The notes: a model not told the origin generated them from the letters alone. A stretch of 64,000 nucleotides of DNA from Bartonella sp. JB63 (GCF_002022665.1 NZ_CP019788.1:806001-870000); one strand, 5' to 3'. Counted from the first letter of the stretch, positions 10,266 to 20,600 are shown. A program made the numbers and translations.

Positions 10266-10727
10266 ATGGCTGAATTAGTCAAAAATCGTCTAGAAAAATT
10301 TAACATTATCATTCCTGAACCATCGCAACCTATTGCAAATTATACAACAGTATCACAAAATGGTAACCAACTTTTTATCTCTGGTCAGCTACCAATTTTA
10401 AATGGAAAACCAGTAGCAATTGGAAAAGTTGGTACAACTGTTAACATTGAACAAGCTCAAAAATCAGCACAAGCATGCGCCATCAATATTCTTGCACAAA
10501 TAAAAAAAGCTCTTGGTGATTTAAATAAAATAAAAAAAGTGATAAAAATCACTGTTTTTATAGCAGCAGATCCTAACTTTACCGATATTTCTATTGTTGC
10601 TAATGGAGCCTCTGATTTATTCGTAAATATCCTTGGCGAAGCTGGAAAACACGCTCGCTCTACTATTGGGGTTACTGCTCTTCCCATGAATGTCCCAGTA
10701 GAAGTTGAAGCTATTATAGAAATCTAA
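10266..10727 (+). CDS. RidA/YjgF-family protein
   Basis: RidA-family proteins are small trimeric enzymes. The best known ones hydrolyse reactive enamine or imine intermediates released by PLP enzymes. This 153-residue protein carries the family core: LFISGQLP near residue 37, a QA-rich central helix, and the C-terminal block KHARSTIGVTALPMNVPVEVEAI. That block includes the arginine expected at the active site of imine-hydrolysing members. It is longer than E. coli RidA (128 residues) and resembles the longer RidA-like subgroup common in Rhizobiales, so the exact substrate cannot be inferred. The start ATG 10266 follows a GGGG stretch. It is divergent from eipB. Confidence 0.88.
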   Translation: MAELVKNRLEKFNIIIPEPSQPIANYTTVSQNGNQLFISGQLPILNGKPVAIGKVGTTVNIEQAQKSAQACAINILAQIKKALGDLNKIKKVIKITVFIAADPNFTDISIVANGASDLFVNILGEAGKHARSTIGVTALPMNVPVEVEAIIEI

Positions 10728-10863
10728 TCTCTTAACCAATACCAAAATAAAGAAAAATTAATTCATACTCTATAAGTTTTCATATTCTTTTGCTTTAAAA
10801 GATCAAAATACTATAACATCAATGCTGCTTCTGGATTAGTCATGCTATAAAAGGAAACGACTC

Positions 10864-11286
10864 ATGCGACAAGTTTATGATAATAATAACATTTTTGCTC
10901 AATTAATTCGTAATGAAATTCCATCTATTCGAGTCTATGAAAATAAAGATGTTATTGCATTTATGGATATCATGCCTCAAGCGCAAGGTCATACATTAGT
11001 TATTCCTCGAAAAAGTTGTAGAAATCTATTGGATGCAGATCCTGAAATATTATCTCCAGTTATTAAAGCCGTCCAAAAAATTGCCAAAGCAGTAAAAAAA
11101 GCTTTTGAAGCGGATGGAGTAACAATTATGCAATTCAACGAAGCAGCTAGCAAACAAACAATTTACCATCTTCATTTCCATATTATACCTCGTATGGAAG
11201 GATTAGAGCTCAATGCTCATAATGATATAATAGTATCTACAGAAATACTTGAAGAAAATGCAAAAAAAATTCGAGCAGCTCTTTAA
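10864..11286 (+). CDS. HIT family nucleotide-binding protein
   Basis: This is a histidine-triad hydrolase or transferase that acts on nucleotide phosphoramidates or similar substrates. The 140-residue product contains the catalytic triad motif HLHFHIIPR, with histidines at 102, 104 and 106, and the N-terminal nucleotide-binding segment DVIAFMDIMPQAQGHTLVIP. It is of normal length for Hint-like bacterial proteins. It lies 136 bp after the RidA-family gene on the same strand, and its 3' end faces the decayed clpA relic. The HIT gene next to clpA is a known Rhizobiales neighbourhood, which supports the relic call. Confidence 0.93.
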   Translation: MRQVYDNNNIFAQLIRNEIPSIRVYENKDVIAFMDIMPQAQGHTLVIPRKSCRNLLDADPEILSPVIKAVQKIAKAVKKAFEADGVTIMQFNEAASKQTIYHLHFHIIPRMEGLELNAHNDIIVSTEILEENAKKIRAAL

Positions 11287-11540
11287 ACTATCCTTAATTT
11301 ATAGAACTTTTTCTAATACATCTTCTTACAGAAATAGAAGTACTATGGACTTTGCCTAACTTTAGGGAGTAAACATTACTAGAAAATGAAATTTTAGCTG
11401 CAGTTTCCTTTTTCTTCCACTTAATTTAGAGTAATAATGCTGATTATATTATCATTTTGCAATTTGCTGAATAGAATTTTATCTTATGAAATTTTGGTAC
11501 AGATCATCGATTAATTGTTTATGATTATTATTATCACAAT

Positions 11541-11580
11541 ATATTTATATTTTATAAGTTATATTTATATTTTATAAGTT
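11541..11580. repeat. Two-copy tandem repeat, 20-bp unit
   Basis: A 20-bp AT-only unit except one G (ATATTTATATTTTATAAGTT) occurs twice head to tail without mismatch, at 11541-11560 and 11561-11580. It lies just downstream of the clpA relic, in DNA that no longer codes, and looks like a slippage duplication. Confidence 0.9.
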
Positions 11581-11586
11581 TAATTA

Positions 11587-11800
11587 TTTTACAACATCTG
11601 AGGCACAAACTTAGTTATCATGATTAAAATATACAGCAATACAGCAATCCATTTTCTTATCATTATGGCCTGTTAATTTACCATAATCCATCACCTGCAA
11701 TAAAACACTAAATATCTTTGGATGAAACTTCTCAATTTCATCTAACAATACAATTGCGTGAGAATTCTGAGTAAAAGCATCTGTAAAAAGACCACAAGGA
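11587..11800 (-). pseudogene. clpA: Relic of clpA (ClpA chaperone, second AAA domain)
   Basis: Read on the minus strand, one frame from about 11800 to 11650 gives a stretch matching the Walker B region of ClpA AAA domain 2: GLFTDAFTQNSHA, then IVLLDEIEKFHP, then FSVLLQVMDYGKLTGHNDKK. Intact ClpA here typically reads GGLLTDA...HAVVLLDEIEKAHP...LLQVMDHGTLTDNNGRK. The next segment, expected as NVILIMTTNAGASDMAK, is broken. An 8-bp duplication (acagcaat twice, 11633-11648) shifts the frame, a stop follows, then VCASDVVK resumes at 11610-11587. Nothing of the N-terminal half or of the C-terminus is recognisable. The place (HIT gene on one side, dacC on the other) is the normal clpS-clpA site in Rhizobiales, so this is decay in situ, not transfer. 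Confidence 0.85.
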
Positions 11801-12191
11801 CACGATACAGTTTAAACGTTTAAACCTTTAAGATGTTGATGTGCTGTCATATATATAGTAACATTACACTTACTTCTCCCTAATTTTTGCCTTTTTCATA
11901 ATGTCTATAGTATAGAGAGGGTTGATATTTTATTTTTCACTATTATAATCTTGGCTGTCTGACCTACTCATTATCAAAGTTGAGATTATAACTATCTTAA
12001 TATGATACACGTAGTATAAAAGTTTCCCCTTATGGTTAGATTCTCTATACTTAGATTAAATCGGATGTGAAAACTCATAAAATGATACTTATAAATAAAT
12101 TAGTAACATCATTCGTCTAAGTTATACAAAACGAACTAAAATAAAAAAGATATTAATAAAAATTTCTTGGCATAAATAGGATATTATACAA

Positions 12192-13541
12192 GTGTATACT
12201 AACTGGCGAAAAATTGTGCGTTGCTATAAAAAAGTAGTAATCGCTCTTGTTGTTTTAGTTATTTCTTATTCTTCGGTAGCAGCCACTCCTAAAGAGGCTC
12301 ATCCAGATAAATATGCAGCTATCGTTATAGATGCAAATACAGGAAAGACATTATTTCAAGCTAATGCGACTCTGAAGCGTTATCCTGCTTCTCTAACAAA
12401 AATGATGACACTATATATGGTCTTTGAAGCTATTAAAAACCGTCGTATAACACCAAATGCGCCCATTCCCATTTCTAATTATGCAGCGACACGCCCACCA
12501 ACAAAAATCGGTATTAAGGCAGGACAAACAATTTCTGTAGAATCTGCTGCCAAAGCCATTATTACAAAATCAGCAAATGATGTAGCTACTGCTATTGGTG
12601 AATATCTTGGTGGAAGCGAAAAAAAATTTGCTCAAATGATGACAGTAAAAGCACGCAAACTCGGTATGAAAAATACTCGTTTTGCTAATGCCTCAGGTCT
12701 CCCAGATACACGTAATTATTCTACAGCACAAGACATGGCTACTTTAGCATTAGCATTACGCCAGCATTTTCCAGAACAATATAAACTATTTAAAATGACA
12801 CATTTTAGGTTTCGTGGACAGACAATTAATAGCCACAATACATTAATCAAAACAATAAAAGGTGTTGATGGAATTAAAACAGGCTATACACAAATGTCAG
12901 GCTCTAATTTAGCAACATCAATGCGTATCGATGGACGTTCTATTGTCGCTGTCGTTATGGGAGGAAAATCATCTACCACACGTGACATTCATATGGCTAG
13001 TTTATTGAAACAATATTTACCAAAAGCAAGTCGCACAAAAACTGATGAACGTTTGGTAGCTACTACCCACTATAAACTACCCACTGGATCTGCAACGCCT
13101 ATACCGATTATAAAAAACAATTTAATTAATTCTGATGATGAAATTTCTAGCCTTTTAACAGCACTGGCAGAACAGCCTAACAATTTTAATACAGCTATAG
13201 CCGCTGTAAACCAAGTCATTATACCAATTCCTAATCCTCACAAAACTGAAATTGTTAAGGTGAATAAAATTATTTCTGCTTCTTTACCTAACAACAGTGG
13301 ATGGGCTGTACAAATCGGCTCTCTTCCTAATGAAGAGCAAGCGAAAACTCTGCTTTCAAAAGCAAAGAGAATCGCCCGTTCCAATTTAAAACATGCATCG
13401 CCCCATATGCAACTCTTTGAAAGAGATGGGCATCATTATTATCGTGCCCGATTTATTGGCTTTTTATCAAAAAAAACTGCATTTAACACTTGTGTTACTT
13501 TGAAGAAAGCAAATTTTAACTGCTATACTGTAGCTTATTAA
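12192..13541 (+). CDS. D-alanyl-D-alanine carboxypeptidase with C-terminal SPOR domain
   Basis: This low-molecular-weight penicillin-binding protein (S11 family, DacA/DacC-like) trims the terminal D-Ala of peptidoglycan stem peptides in the periplasm. The 449-residue product has an N-terminal membrane or signal segment (about residues 13-31). The three penicilloyl-serine motifs follow: SLTK at 67-70 with nucleophile S67, SAN at 127-129, and KTG at 229-231. A low-complexity linker follows (about 285-370), then a SPOR-type peptidoglycan-binding domain beginning GWAVQIGSLPNEEQA, which in other bacteria targets proteins to the division septum. The start is GTG 12192, with no ATG nearby and only a weak AGGAT box. 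The following gene is 32 bp downstream. Confidence 0.93.
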   Translation: MYTNWRKIVRCYKKVVIALVVLVISYSSVAATPKEAHPDKYAAIVIDANTGKTLFQANATLKRYPASLTKMMTLYMVFEAIKNRRITPNAPIPISNYAATRPPTKIGIKAGQTISVESAAKAIITKSANDVATAIGEYLGGSEKKFAQMMTVKARKLGMKNTRFANASGLPDTRNYSTAQDMATLALALRQHFPEQYKLFKMTHFRFRGQTINSHNTLIKTIKGVDGIKTGYTQMSGSNLATSMRIDGRSIVAVVMGGKSSTTRDIHMASLLKQYLPKASRTKTDERLVATTHYKLPTGSATPIPIIKNNLINSDDEISSLLTALAEQPNNFNTAIAAVNQVIIPIPNPHKTEIVKVNKIISASLPNNSGWAVQIGSLPNEEQAKTLLSKAKRIARSNLKHASPHMQLFERDGHHYYRARFIGFLSKKTAFNTCVTLKKANFNCYTVAY

Positions 13542-13573
13542 AAATTTTTGAATTTTACGTCAAGGATAGTACT

Positions 13574-13849
13574 ATGACACATAATGCTATTACCCCATCT
13601 GAAAAAGAAAAACTGTTAAAGCAGCCATCTCTTCTTTCATTACGATCCCTTCATGAAGCTGCAATGAAACTTGCTAATTTAAAGCATAACTCAACTACAT
13701 TAAGCACTCATTCTCTTGTCAGCCTTCTCCTTTGCCAAACAACTCGAAATCGCCGTTTAGCAATGCCTTTTGTCCGCATCCACTTACGTGTCGCAAGTAG
13801 AACCGGTAATGTACCTGTTAAACTTCGCTTAGGAGCAACAAATAGATAA
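13574..13849 (+). CDS. Unrecognised 91-residue basic protein
   Basis: I do not recognise this family. The frame runs from ATG 13574, preceded by an AAGGAT box 7 bases upstream, and sits only 32 bp after dacC on the same strand, so it is probably cotranscribed and real. The product is basic (many R and K, few acidic residues after the first 15). It has no signal peptide or clear membrane segment, and contains a central Ser/Leu/Thr-rich helix (STHSLVSLLLCQTT) followed by an Arg-rich C-terminal half (TRNRRLAMPFVRIHLRVASR). No catalytic or metal motif is evident. In Rhizobiales a short phasin-like gene often follows dacF, but this sequence does not look like a phasin. Confidence 0.6.
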   Translation: MTHNAITPSEKEKLLKQPSLLSLRSLHEAAMKLANLKHNSTTLSTHSLVSLLLCQTTRNRRLAMPFVRIHLRVASRTGNVPVKLRLGATNR

Positions 13850-14251
13850 CCTGTAGTTAAATTCCACAAAAGTTATCTTATAAAATAATGTTCATTTATT
13901 ATCAATGATCTTAAAAACTTGAATAAATCCTTATCTTAAAAACTGTGAAAATTACGCTATGAACTCTCATTTACGTAACTGACATTCTTATTGTTAAGTT
14001 TTAATCAACATTATTCTTAAAAGAAAAGTTAAAAATATTATCTCCTTGTTTTTTTAACACCAAACAAATTGCATTGAATTTTTCATTATAACAAAGAAAA
14101 TCCCTATTAGAAACTAGCAATAACATTCAAAATTTTTGTTTATTGTCCAATAAAAACTCTTTTTCAACAATGTATTACTGCTTAGGCAAGCACACTCAAT
14201 TGATATTATTGAACTTCTCGGCCAAACTAATGCTATTTTTATATAGGTGAT
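13850..14251. other. Intergenic region, no feature recognised
   Basis: These 402 bp lie between the convergent 91-residue ORF and sdaA. They are AT-rich and hold no convincing ORF, tRNA or strong hairpin on either strand. Confidence 0.6.
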
Positions 14252-15649
14252 TTAACAAGATAAAACATTAAGCGCAAGACCACCTTTGCTCGTTTCTTTA
14301 TAGCGTTCACTCATATCATGTCCTGTTTGACGCATTGTCTCAATACAAGTATCAAGAGAAACAAAATGCCTTCCATTGCCATGTAAAGCAAGAGAAGAAG
14401 CCGTTACAGCTTTAACAGCACCCATTGCATTACGCTCAATACAAGGAATCTGAACAAGACCAGCAACTGGATCACACGTCATACCTAAATGATGCTCAAG
14501 GGCAATTTCAGCTGCATTTTCAATTTGCGCAGGCGTGCCACCCAATACAGCTGTCAATCCTGCTGCAGCCATAGCAGATGCTGTTCCAATCTCACCCTGG
14601 CAACCAACCTCAGCGCCAGAGATAGAAGCGTTATGTTTTATGATACCACCTATAGCTGCAGCCGTTAACAAAAAATTATGTATTCCCTCTCTATCTAAAT
14701 TATCATGAAATTGAGTATAATAACGTAAAACAGCTGACACAACACCAGCTGCACCATTTGTTGGCGCAGTAACAATACGACCACCAGCAGCATTCTCTTC
14801 ATTCACTGCCATAGCGTATACAGAAAGCCAATCATTTGCTAAAAGTGGTTGGTTGTAATTTTTTTTCTGATTCTCCAACAGCTTATCATGAAGCTTTTTA
14901 GCTCGTCTTGGGATACGCAATTCACCCGGTAACTCACCTTCTTGTGAAAGCCCTCTATCAATACAATTTATCATAGCACAAAAAATCTCATCAAGCGCAG
15001 TATTAAAGTCAACATGCTCCATTTTTGTTTCTTCATTTATACGCTTCATTTCAGCAATTGAAAAACCTGAAGTTTTTGACATTGATAACATTTTATCAGC
15101 AGAATCAAAAGGATATGGCACCTGCAATGTTTTTAATTTTATATTATAATCTACGTGATTTAGTTCATCCTCAGTTACAACAAAACCACCACCAACAGAA
15201 TAATAAACCTGCCGTAAAAGAACATTTTTTTCGGCATTAAGCCCTTCAAATGCAAGACCATTAGCATGCCCAGGTAAAGTCTTTTTTCTGTCAAAAATGA
15301 GATCACTTTCTAGATCAAAGTGATAAACAGGATGGCCTTCTGGTTGCACTTTTTTTTCACGTTTAACTTGTTCGAAAAGTAATCCCATACGATCAGGATC
15401 AACTGTAGAGGCTTTTTCCCCTAAAAGTCCTAATACAATGGCCCTATCGGTAGCGTGACCAACTCCTGTAAAAGCTAATGAACCATGAAGATAAACACGA
15501 ATATGAGAAATCTTGAGATGAGATAACTGAGAAAAATTCCTTGCAATAATCTCTTGCAAAAACATATTAGCAGCTAACATTGGACCCATTGTGTGAGAAC
15601 TCGAGGGGCCAATGCCAACTTTAAAAATTTCAAAGACAGATAAAAACAA
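14252..15649 (-). CDS. sdaA: L-serine ammonia-lyase (L-serine dehydratase), single chain
   Basis: This iron-sulfur enzyme deaminates L-serine to pyruvate and ammonia. The 465-residue product carries the N-terminal beta domain with [12 protein letters not shown] (residues about 12-23). The C-terminal catalytic domain has the three cysteine contexts expected to ligate the [4Fe-4S] cluster: [15 protein letters not shown] and IPCIER. The start is TTG 15649, with a GAGG box about 7 bases before it. No ATG lies in this part of the frame. It stands alone, with long AT-rich gaps on both sides. Serine use as a carbon source would fit an intracellular lifestyle, which is inference. Confidence 0.95.
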   Translation of the reverse strand: MFLSVFEIFKVGIGPSSSHTMGPMLAANMFLQEIIARNFSQLSHLKISHIRVYLHGSLAFTGVGHATDRAIVLGLLGEKASTVDPDRMGLLFEQVKREKKVQPEGHPVYHFDLESDLIFDRKKTLPGHANGLAFEGLNAEKNVLLRQVYYSVGGGFVVTEDELNHVDYNIKLKTLQVPYPFDSADKMLSMSKTSGFSIAEMKRINEETKMEHVDFNTALDEIFCAMINCIDRGLSQEGELPGELRIPRRAKKLHDKLLENQKKNYNQPLLANDWLSVYAMAVNEENAAGGRIVTAPTNGAAGVVSAVLRYYTQFHDNLDREGIHNFLLTAAAIGGIIKHNASISGAEVGCQGEIGTASAMAAAGLTAVLGGTPAQIENAAEIALEHHLGMTCDPVAGLVQIPCIERNAMGAVKAVTASSLALHGNGRHFVSLDTCIETMRQTGHDMSERYKETSKGGLALNVLSC

Positions 15650-15988
15650 AACTTACCTCAAAATCAAACCCAGATCTTGAGTACATATTTTTTCATTATT
15701 CTTATTCTCATTAAAACTAAATTGTAAAGTAAACTAAAAAAATAACAGCCATAAACATGAACGTAGCACGTCTTGCTACCATCCAACAATCTTTTTTTCT
15801 ATAGCATTTTCCATATCTAATCCTTAAGGAATAAACGATAACCTAAAATAATTATATATTTTAATATGTAAAATATAGTAAAATAAGCGTTAACATGCAA
15901 TATTAAAATAAAATGCAAAATTGGAAATCCTGTGAAATATTTTGTATTATGTGTTAAATTTTTTATTTAAACAAATAAAAAACGTCTA
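15650..15988. other. Intergenic region, no gene recognised
   Basis: These 339 bp lie upstream of sdaA and downstream of the nitroreductase gene, both on the minus strand. They are very AT-rich, with no ORF of note, and presumably include the sdaA promoter. No remnant of another gene was recognised. Confidence 0.6.
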
Positions 15989-16675
15989 CTAGCATGATTG
16001 AACAAAACGCACAAAATTTTTGATTGGTTCGCGCTCAGTTTCAAAATTATTCTCTGGGGCGCTTGCATCACGATAACCAAGAGCCATACCACAAATAATA
16101 CGTTGTTCGGGAGACACTGACAAAAGTGCACACAATTGCTTATGATAATCAGCAAATGCAGCTTGGGGACATGTATCTAACCCAAAGCCACGTGCAACCA
16201 GCATAATGGTTTGCATAAACATACCCAAATCAAGCCAGCTACCAATCTCCATATCTTTATCCATCGTGAATAAAAGCCCAACAGGCGCACCAAAAAATGA
16301 AAAATTTTGCGCTTGTTGACGAATTATCTTTTCTTGCTCACCTTTTTGAATCCCAAGACTTTTATAAAGAGCCAAACCAATTTTTTTACGCCGAGAAAGA
16401 TAAGGCTCACGCCACTGACCTGGATAATATTGGTATTCACGCTCTCCTTTTATACCCGATAACACAAGTCGTGAAAGTTCCTCTCCTACTTTCTGCAATG
16501 CCTCCCCTGTTAAAACAATCACTTTCCAAGGTTGAAGATTTGTCCCAGATGGAGCCCGCGACGCAAATTTTAATATTTCCTCGATTATTTCTCGATCAAC
16601 AGACTGATCAATAAAAGCTCGAATTGATTTTCTTGATAGAACCGATTGAAAAACATCAACACTAGAATCCCTCAT
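15989..16675 (-). CDS. Nitroreductase family protein (FMN-dependent)
   Basis: The 228-residue product belongs to the nitroreductase fold of homodimeric FMN enzymes that reduce nitro compounds, quinones or similar substrates with NAD(P)H. Family signs are the opening SRKSIRAFIDQSVDREIIEEIL, the FMN-binding RAPSGTNLQPWKVIV, the central ARGFGLDTCPQAAFADY and the C-terminal GMALGYRD. Length is normal. The start ATG 16675 has only a weak ribosome binding site. The physiological substrate cannot be read from sequence. It lies between sdaA and a merR gene on the same strand but is separated from each by over 300 bp, so an operon is unlikely. Confidence 0.92.
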   Translation of the reverse strand: MRDSSVDVFQSVLSRKSIRAFIDQSVDREIIEEILKFASRAPSGTNLQPWKVIVLTGEALQKVGEELSRLVLSGIKGEREYQYYPGQWREPYLSRRKKIGLALYKSLGIQKGEQEKIIRQQAQNFSFFGAPVGLLFTMDKDMEIGSWLDLGMFMQTIMLVARGFGLDTCPQAAFADYHKQLCALLSVSPEQRIICGMALGYRDASAPENNFETEREPIKNFVRFVQSC

Positions 16676-17014
16676 TGTTCTGACTTTCTCTTATTTAAAA
16701 AATAATTTAAATGTCACTCTTCTTTAGTGAAACAAAATGAAAAATTCTTACTCTTACTTAATTCAGTATTTCCAAATTGGATAAGGTAAATTTGTTAGTT
16801 ACGCGCTTTACCACCTAGACTTATTTCATTTTTTTCTAATTTTTTACAGCTTTCTTTCACCAAGACATTATATAAAAACATAATAATCAATAAATTATAT
16901 ATTTTTAAAATTATTTTTATATTCACCAATTTTAGCAAGCGTTAAAGCATTAAAATGTAATCTTTTTAAAAAGAGGATTCTATTAAAATTTCAGTCAAAT
17001 TATAAAACTTATAA
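16676..17014. other. Intergenic region, no gene recognised
   Basis: These 339 AT-rich bp lie between the merR and nitroreductase genes. I see no ORF, RNA gene or strong terminator in them. Confidence 0.6.
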
Positions 17015-17401
17015 CTAACGATTAACTCCTAACTCAGCCAAACTCTCAAAAAAAGTCTCTTCAATACGTTCTAAATCATGCAATAAATCATCAATATCGC
17101 ACCGCATCTGTTGCAAATCAGCGCGTTTTTTATTGACACCTGCGATTAATTCTTTAAGTTTTTTTTCATTATCAGGTGGTTTTCTATCCATTGTTAATAT
17201 ATTAGATATCTCAGATAAAGAAAAATTAACTCTTCTAGCCCGTAATATTTGCTTTAATTTATAACGATCCGTTTGTGTATACAGCCGCTTATATCCACGC
17301 CGAAAAGGTATAAGTAATCCTTCTTCTTCGTAATAACGCAAAGTCCGAGCACTTATCGAAAATTCTCGCGTTAAATCATTAATTGAATAATATCCCTGCA
17401 T
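17015..17401 (-). CDS. MerR family transcriptional regulator
   Basis: The 128-residue protein has the N-terminal MerR winged helix-turn-helix (YYSINDLTREFSISARTLRYYEEEGLL, residues 4-30, then GYKRLYTQTDRYKLKQIL). A dimerisation coiled coil follows (about 78-120, KKLKELIAGVNKKRADLQQM). There is no C-terminal cysteine cluster or effector domain, so this is a short form. In Rhizobiales, similar short MerR proteins regulate branched-chain or fatty-acid degradation genes. No such genes are adjacent here, so the target is unknown. The start is ATG 17401. An rpoC terminator lies upstream. Confidence 0.9.
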   Translation of the reverse strand: MQGYYSINDLTREFSISARTLRYYEEEGLLIPFRRGYKRLYTQTDRYKLKQILRARRVNFSLSEISNILTMDRKPPDNEKKLKELIAGVNKKRADLQQMRCDIDDLLHDLERIEETFFESLAELGVNR

Positions 17402-17605
17402 TCTAATATTCTGCTCAATAAATAAACTACATTATTACAAAAAATGTATACGCTCTGTACTAAATTTTGTTAGCATTTTTTATTGCTTCCTTTTGAAAGA
17501 TGAAAAACATGTTTTTTATAACAAGGTAAGTATGATATATTTTAAAATTTACAAAAATACACTTATCAGGAAAATGCGTTATTTCTGAGTTTTAAATAAA
17601 GTTCA

Positions 17606-17632
17606 ATAAAAACGCCTAATTTCATCAGGCGC
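17606..17632 (-). terminator. Rho-independent terminator after rpoC
   Basis: On the minus strand, CGCCT and AGGCG pair across a 9-base loop (17613-17617 with 17627-17631) and are followed by a run of five T then ATT. It lies about 30 bases after the rpoC stop and would end the long rplK-rpoC transcript. Confidence 0.8.
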
Positions 17633-17660
17633 TTCAAGCTGCTTTTTAGCATATATTAAA

Positions 17661-20600
17661 TCACTCAGCAGTATTAGCCGTCATATTTGTTAACATAGCT
17701 TTCGCGGTTTCACCATCACTGGATTTGCGGCGCTCATTCACAATCAGATCATCACGAACAGTAGCAATACGACGAATTTGGGCAATCGTACCGCCCGTAC
17801 CCGCAGGTATAAGCCGACCAACAATAACATTTTCCTTAAGCCCTTGCAAAGTATCAATTTTTCCTGAAACTGCTGCTTCAGTGAGCACACGCGTTGTTTC
17901 CTGAAATGACGCCGCTGAAATAAAAGAGGGCGTCTGAAGAGATGCTTTTGTAATCCCAAGAAGTATAGGATTACCTACTGCAGGTCTTTTACCTTCGGCA
18001 ATCAGATTATCATTGATTTCATCTAATTCAATGCGATCAACATGATCACCTAAAATATAACCAGAATCACCAGGTTCCGTAATTTCAACCTTTTGCAACA
18101 TCTGGCGAACAATCACTTCAATATGCTTATCATTGATCAAAACACCTTGCAAACGATAAACTTCCTGAATTTCATTAACAAGATAAGACGCCAAAGCTTC
18201 AACACCTTTAATCGCTAAAATATCATGAGGTGCTGGATTACCATCAAGGATATAATCACCTTTTTCAATCTGATCACCTTCCTGCAAATGAAATAATTTA
18301 CCTTTCGGAATTAAATATTCCACTGGTTCAAGGGATTCATCATGTGGTTCAATGATAATACGGCGCTTATTTTTGTAACCACGACCAAACCGAACTGTAC
18401 CACTAATTTCAGCAATAATAGCATGATCTTTTGGACGACGTGCTTCAAAGAGTTCAGCGACACGTGGCAAACCACCCGTAATATCTTTAGTTTTAGCACT
18501 TTCCATTGGCAAGCGTGCAATAACATCACCTGCCTTAACGTAGGAACCAGGTTCAACAGAGAGAATCGTCTCTATCGACATCATATAACGAGCCTCACCC
18601 CCTTTATATAATTTAGCAACAGTTTCACCCTTCTCATCTGTATGAATGACAATTGCTGGTTTTAATTCGGCACCACGTGGATTAGCACGCCAATCAATAA
18701 CCAAACGCTTAGTAATACCTGTAGATTCATCAGCTGTTTCTGTGACTGATAAACCATCAACCATATCTTCGAAACCTATATAACCATCAACCTCAGTTAA
18801 AATTGGCCGTGTATAAGGATCCCACTCTGCAATACGCTGTCCACATTTTACAACATCACCATCATCAACGAAGATGCGTGCACCATAACTAATGCGATGT
18901 ACAACACGTTCTTTGCCAGATTCATCCTTAATCAGAATAGCCATATTGCGCCCCATAACTACCAAATGGCCCTCAGAATTTCGAACCACATTACGGTTAC
19001 GAATTTCTATCTTACCATCATAAGACGCTTCAAAATAAGATGAGTCAACAACCTGCGCTGTTCCACCTAAGTGGAAAGTACGCATCGTAAGCTGAGTTCC
19101 TGGCTCCCCAATTGACTGAGCCGCGATAACACCCACTGCCTCCCCCTGATTAACCAATGTTCCACGTGCTAAATCACGACCATAGCACTTAGCGCAAACA
19201 CCGAGACGAGTCTCACAGGTCAAAGCAGAACGTATTTGAATAGACTGAATTCCTGCCTCTTCAATCTTAGCAACATCAGATTCTTCAATCATTGCACCAC
19301 CCTCAAGGATAAGCTCACCAGAAACCGGATGCAAAATATCAAGAAGCGCCGTACGACCAAGAATTCTCTGACCAAGAGAAGCAACAATTTGTCCTGAATC
19401 AACAATTGGCTGCATAGTAAGACCTTTTACAGTACCACAATCAATCGCTGAAATAATAGCATCTTGTGCAACATCAACAAGACGCCGCGTAAGATAACCA
19501 GAGTTAGCAGTCTTTAATGCAGTATCAGCAAGTCCTTTACGTGCACCATGAGTTGAATTGAAGTACTCATTAACAGTCAAACCTTCTTTAAAATTAGAAA
19601 TGATAGGCGTTTCAATAATTTCACCCGACGGCTTTGCCATCAATCCACGCATCCCAGCCAATTGTCTCATCTGATTAGTAGAACCACGCGCACCAGAATG
19701 CGACATCATATAAATTGAATTCATTTGCCGTTTACGACCTGTTTTAGAATCAAATTCAACTGCCTGAATACGCTTCATCATCTCATCGGCAACACGATCG
19801 GTACATTTACCCCAAGCATCAACGACTTTGTTATATTTCTCACCTTGGGTAATTAAACCATCACTATATTGTTGCTCATATTCCTTAGCAAGAGCTTCCG
19901 TTTCCGCTACTAGACGAGATTTACTATCAGGAATAACCATATCATCTTTACCAAATGAAATTCCAGCACGACAAGCATGCGAAAAACCAAGCTGCATGAT
20001 ACGGTCACAGAAAATCACTGTCTCTTTCTGCCCACAGTGTCTATAAACTTGGTCAATCATTTTAGAAATATTCTTTTTGGTCATTTCCTGATTAACAATA
20101 TCAAATGAAATATTAGGATTTTTTGGTAAAAGCTCACCAATAATTAAACGACCAGGTGTTGTATCGTAGAGTTTGGAAACAACTTCACCATCCTTATTGA
20201 TATCTTTAAAACGGCCTTTAATTTTTGTATGCAAGGTTACAACTTTATTTTCCAAAGCGTGATGCAATTCACCCATATCTGCAAAAGCCATTCCTTCACC
20301 CGGCTCTTTTTCAGAAACAATGGAAAGGTAGTAAAGACCAAGAACCATGTCCTGTGATGGAACAATAATCGGAGCACCATTAGCTGGGTGAAGAATATTA
20401 TTGGTTGACATCATCAAAACACGAGCTTCAAGCTGTGCCTCAAGAGAAAGAGGAACGTGAACAGCCATCTGATCACCGTCAAAATCCGCATTAAACGCTG
20501 TACACACTAACGGATGAAGTTGTATAGCTTTCCCTTCAATCAAAATAGGTTCAAAAGCCTGAATTCCTAAGCGATGAAGCGTCGGTGCACGATTCAGCAA

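Larger units (their letters stand above)
11287..12191. other. Long decayed intergenic region
   Basis: These 905 bp contain no intact gene. They hold a clpA relic (minus strand, 11587-11800), a two-copy 20-bp tandem repeat (11541-11580) and a 16-bp perfect palindrome (11810-11825). The last 300 bases before dacC must also contain its promoter, but no clear -35/-10 pair stands out. The region where clpS would be expected (about 11850-12150) shows no recognisable remnant. Confidence 0.7.

Noticed and set aside
11850..12190. Possible clpS relic upstream of the clpA relic
   Set aside because: No ClpS motif (such as LLNDDYTPMEFV) could be seen on the minus strand.
9195..17014. Genomic island or phage in the looser region
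   Set aside because: No integrase, transposase, terminal repeats or tRNA attachment site was found. The genes are ordinary Rhizobiales genes with AT-rich gaps and one relic.
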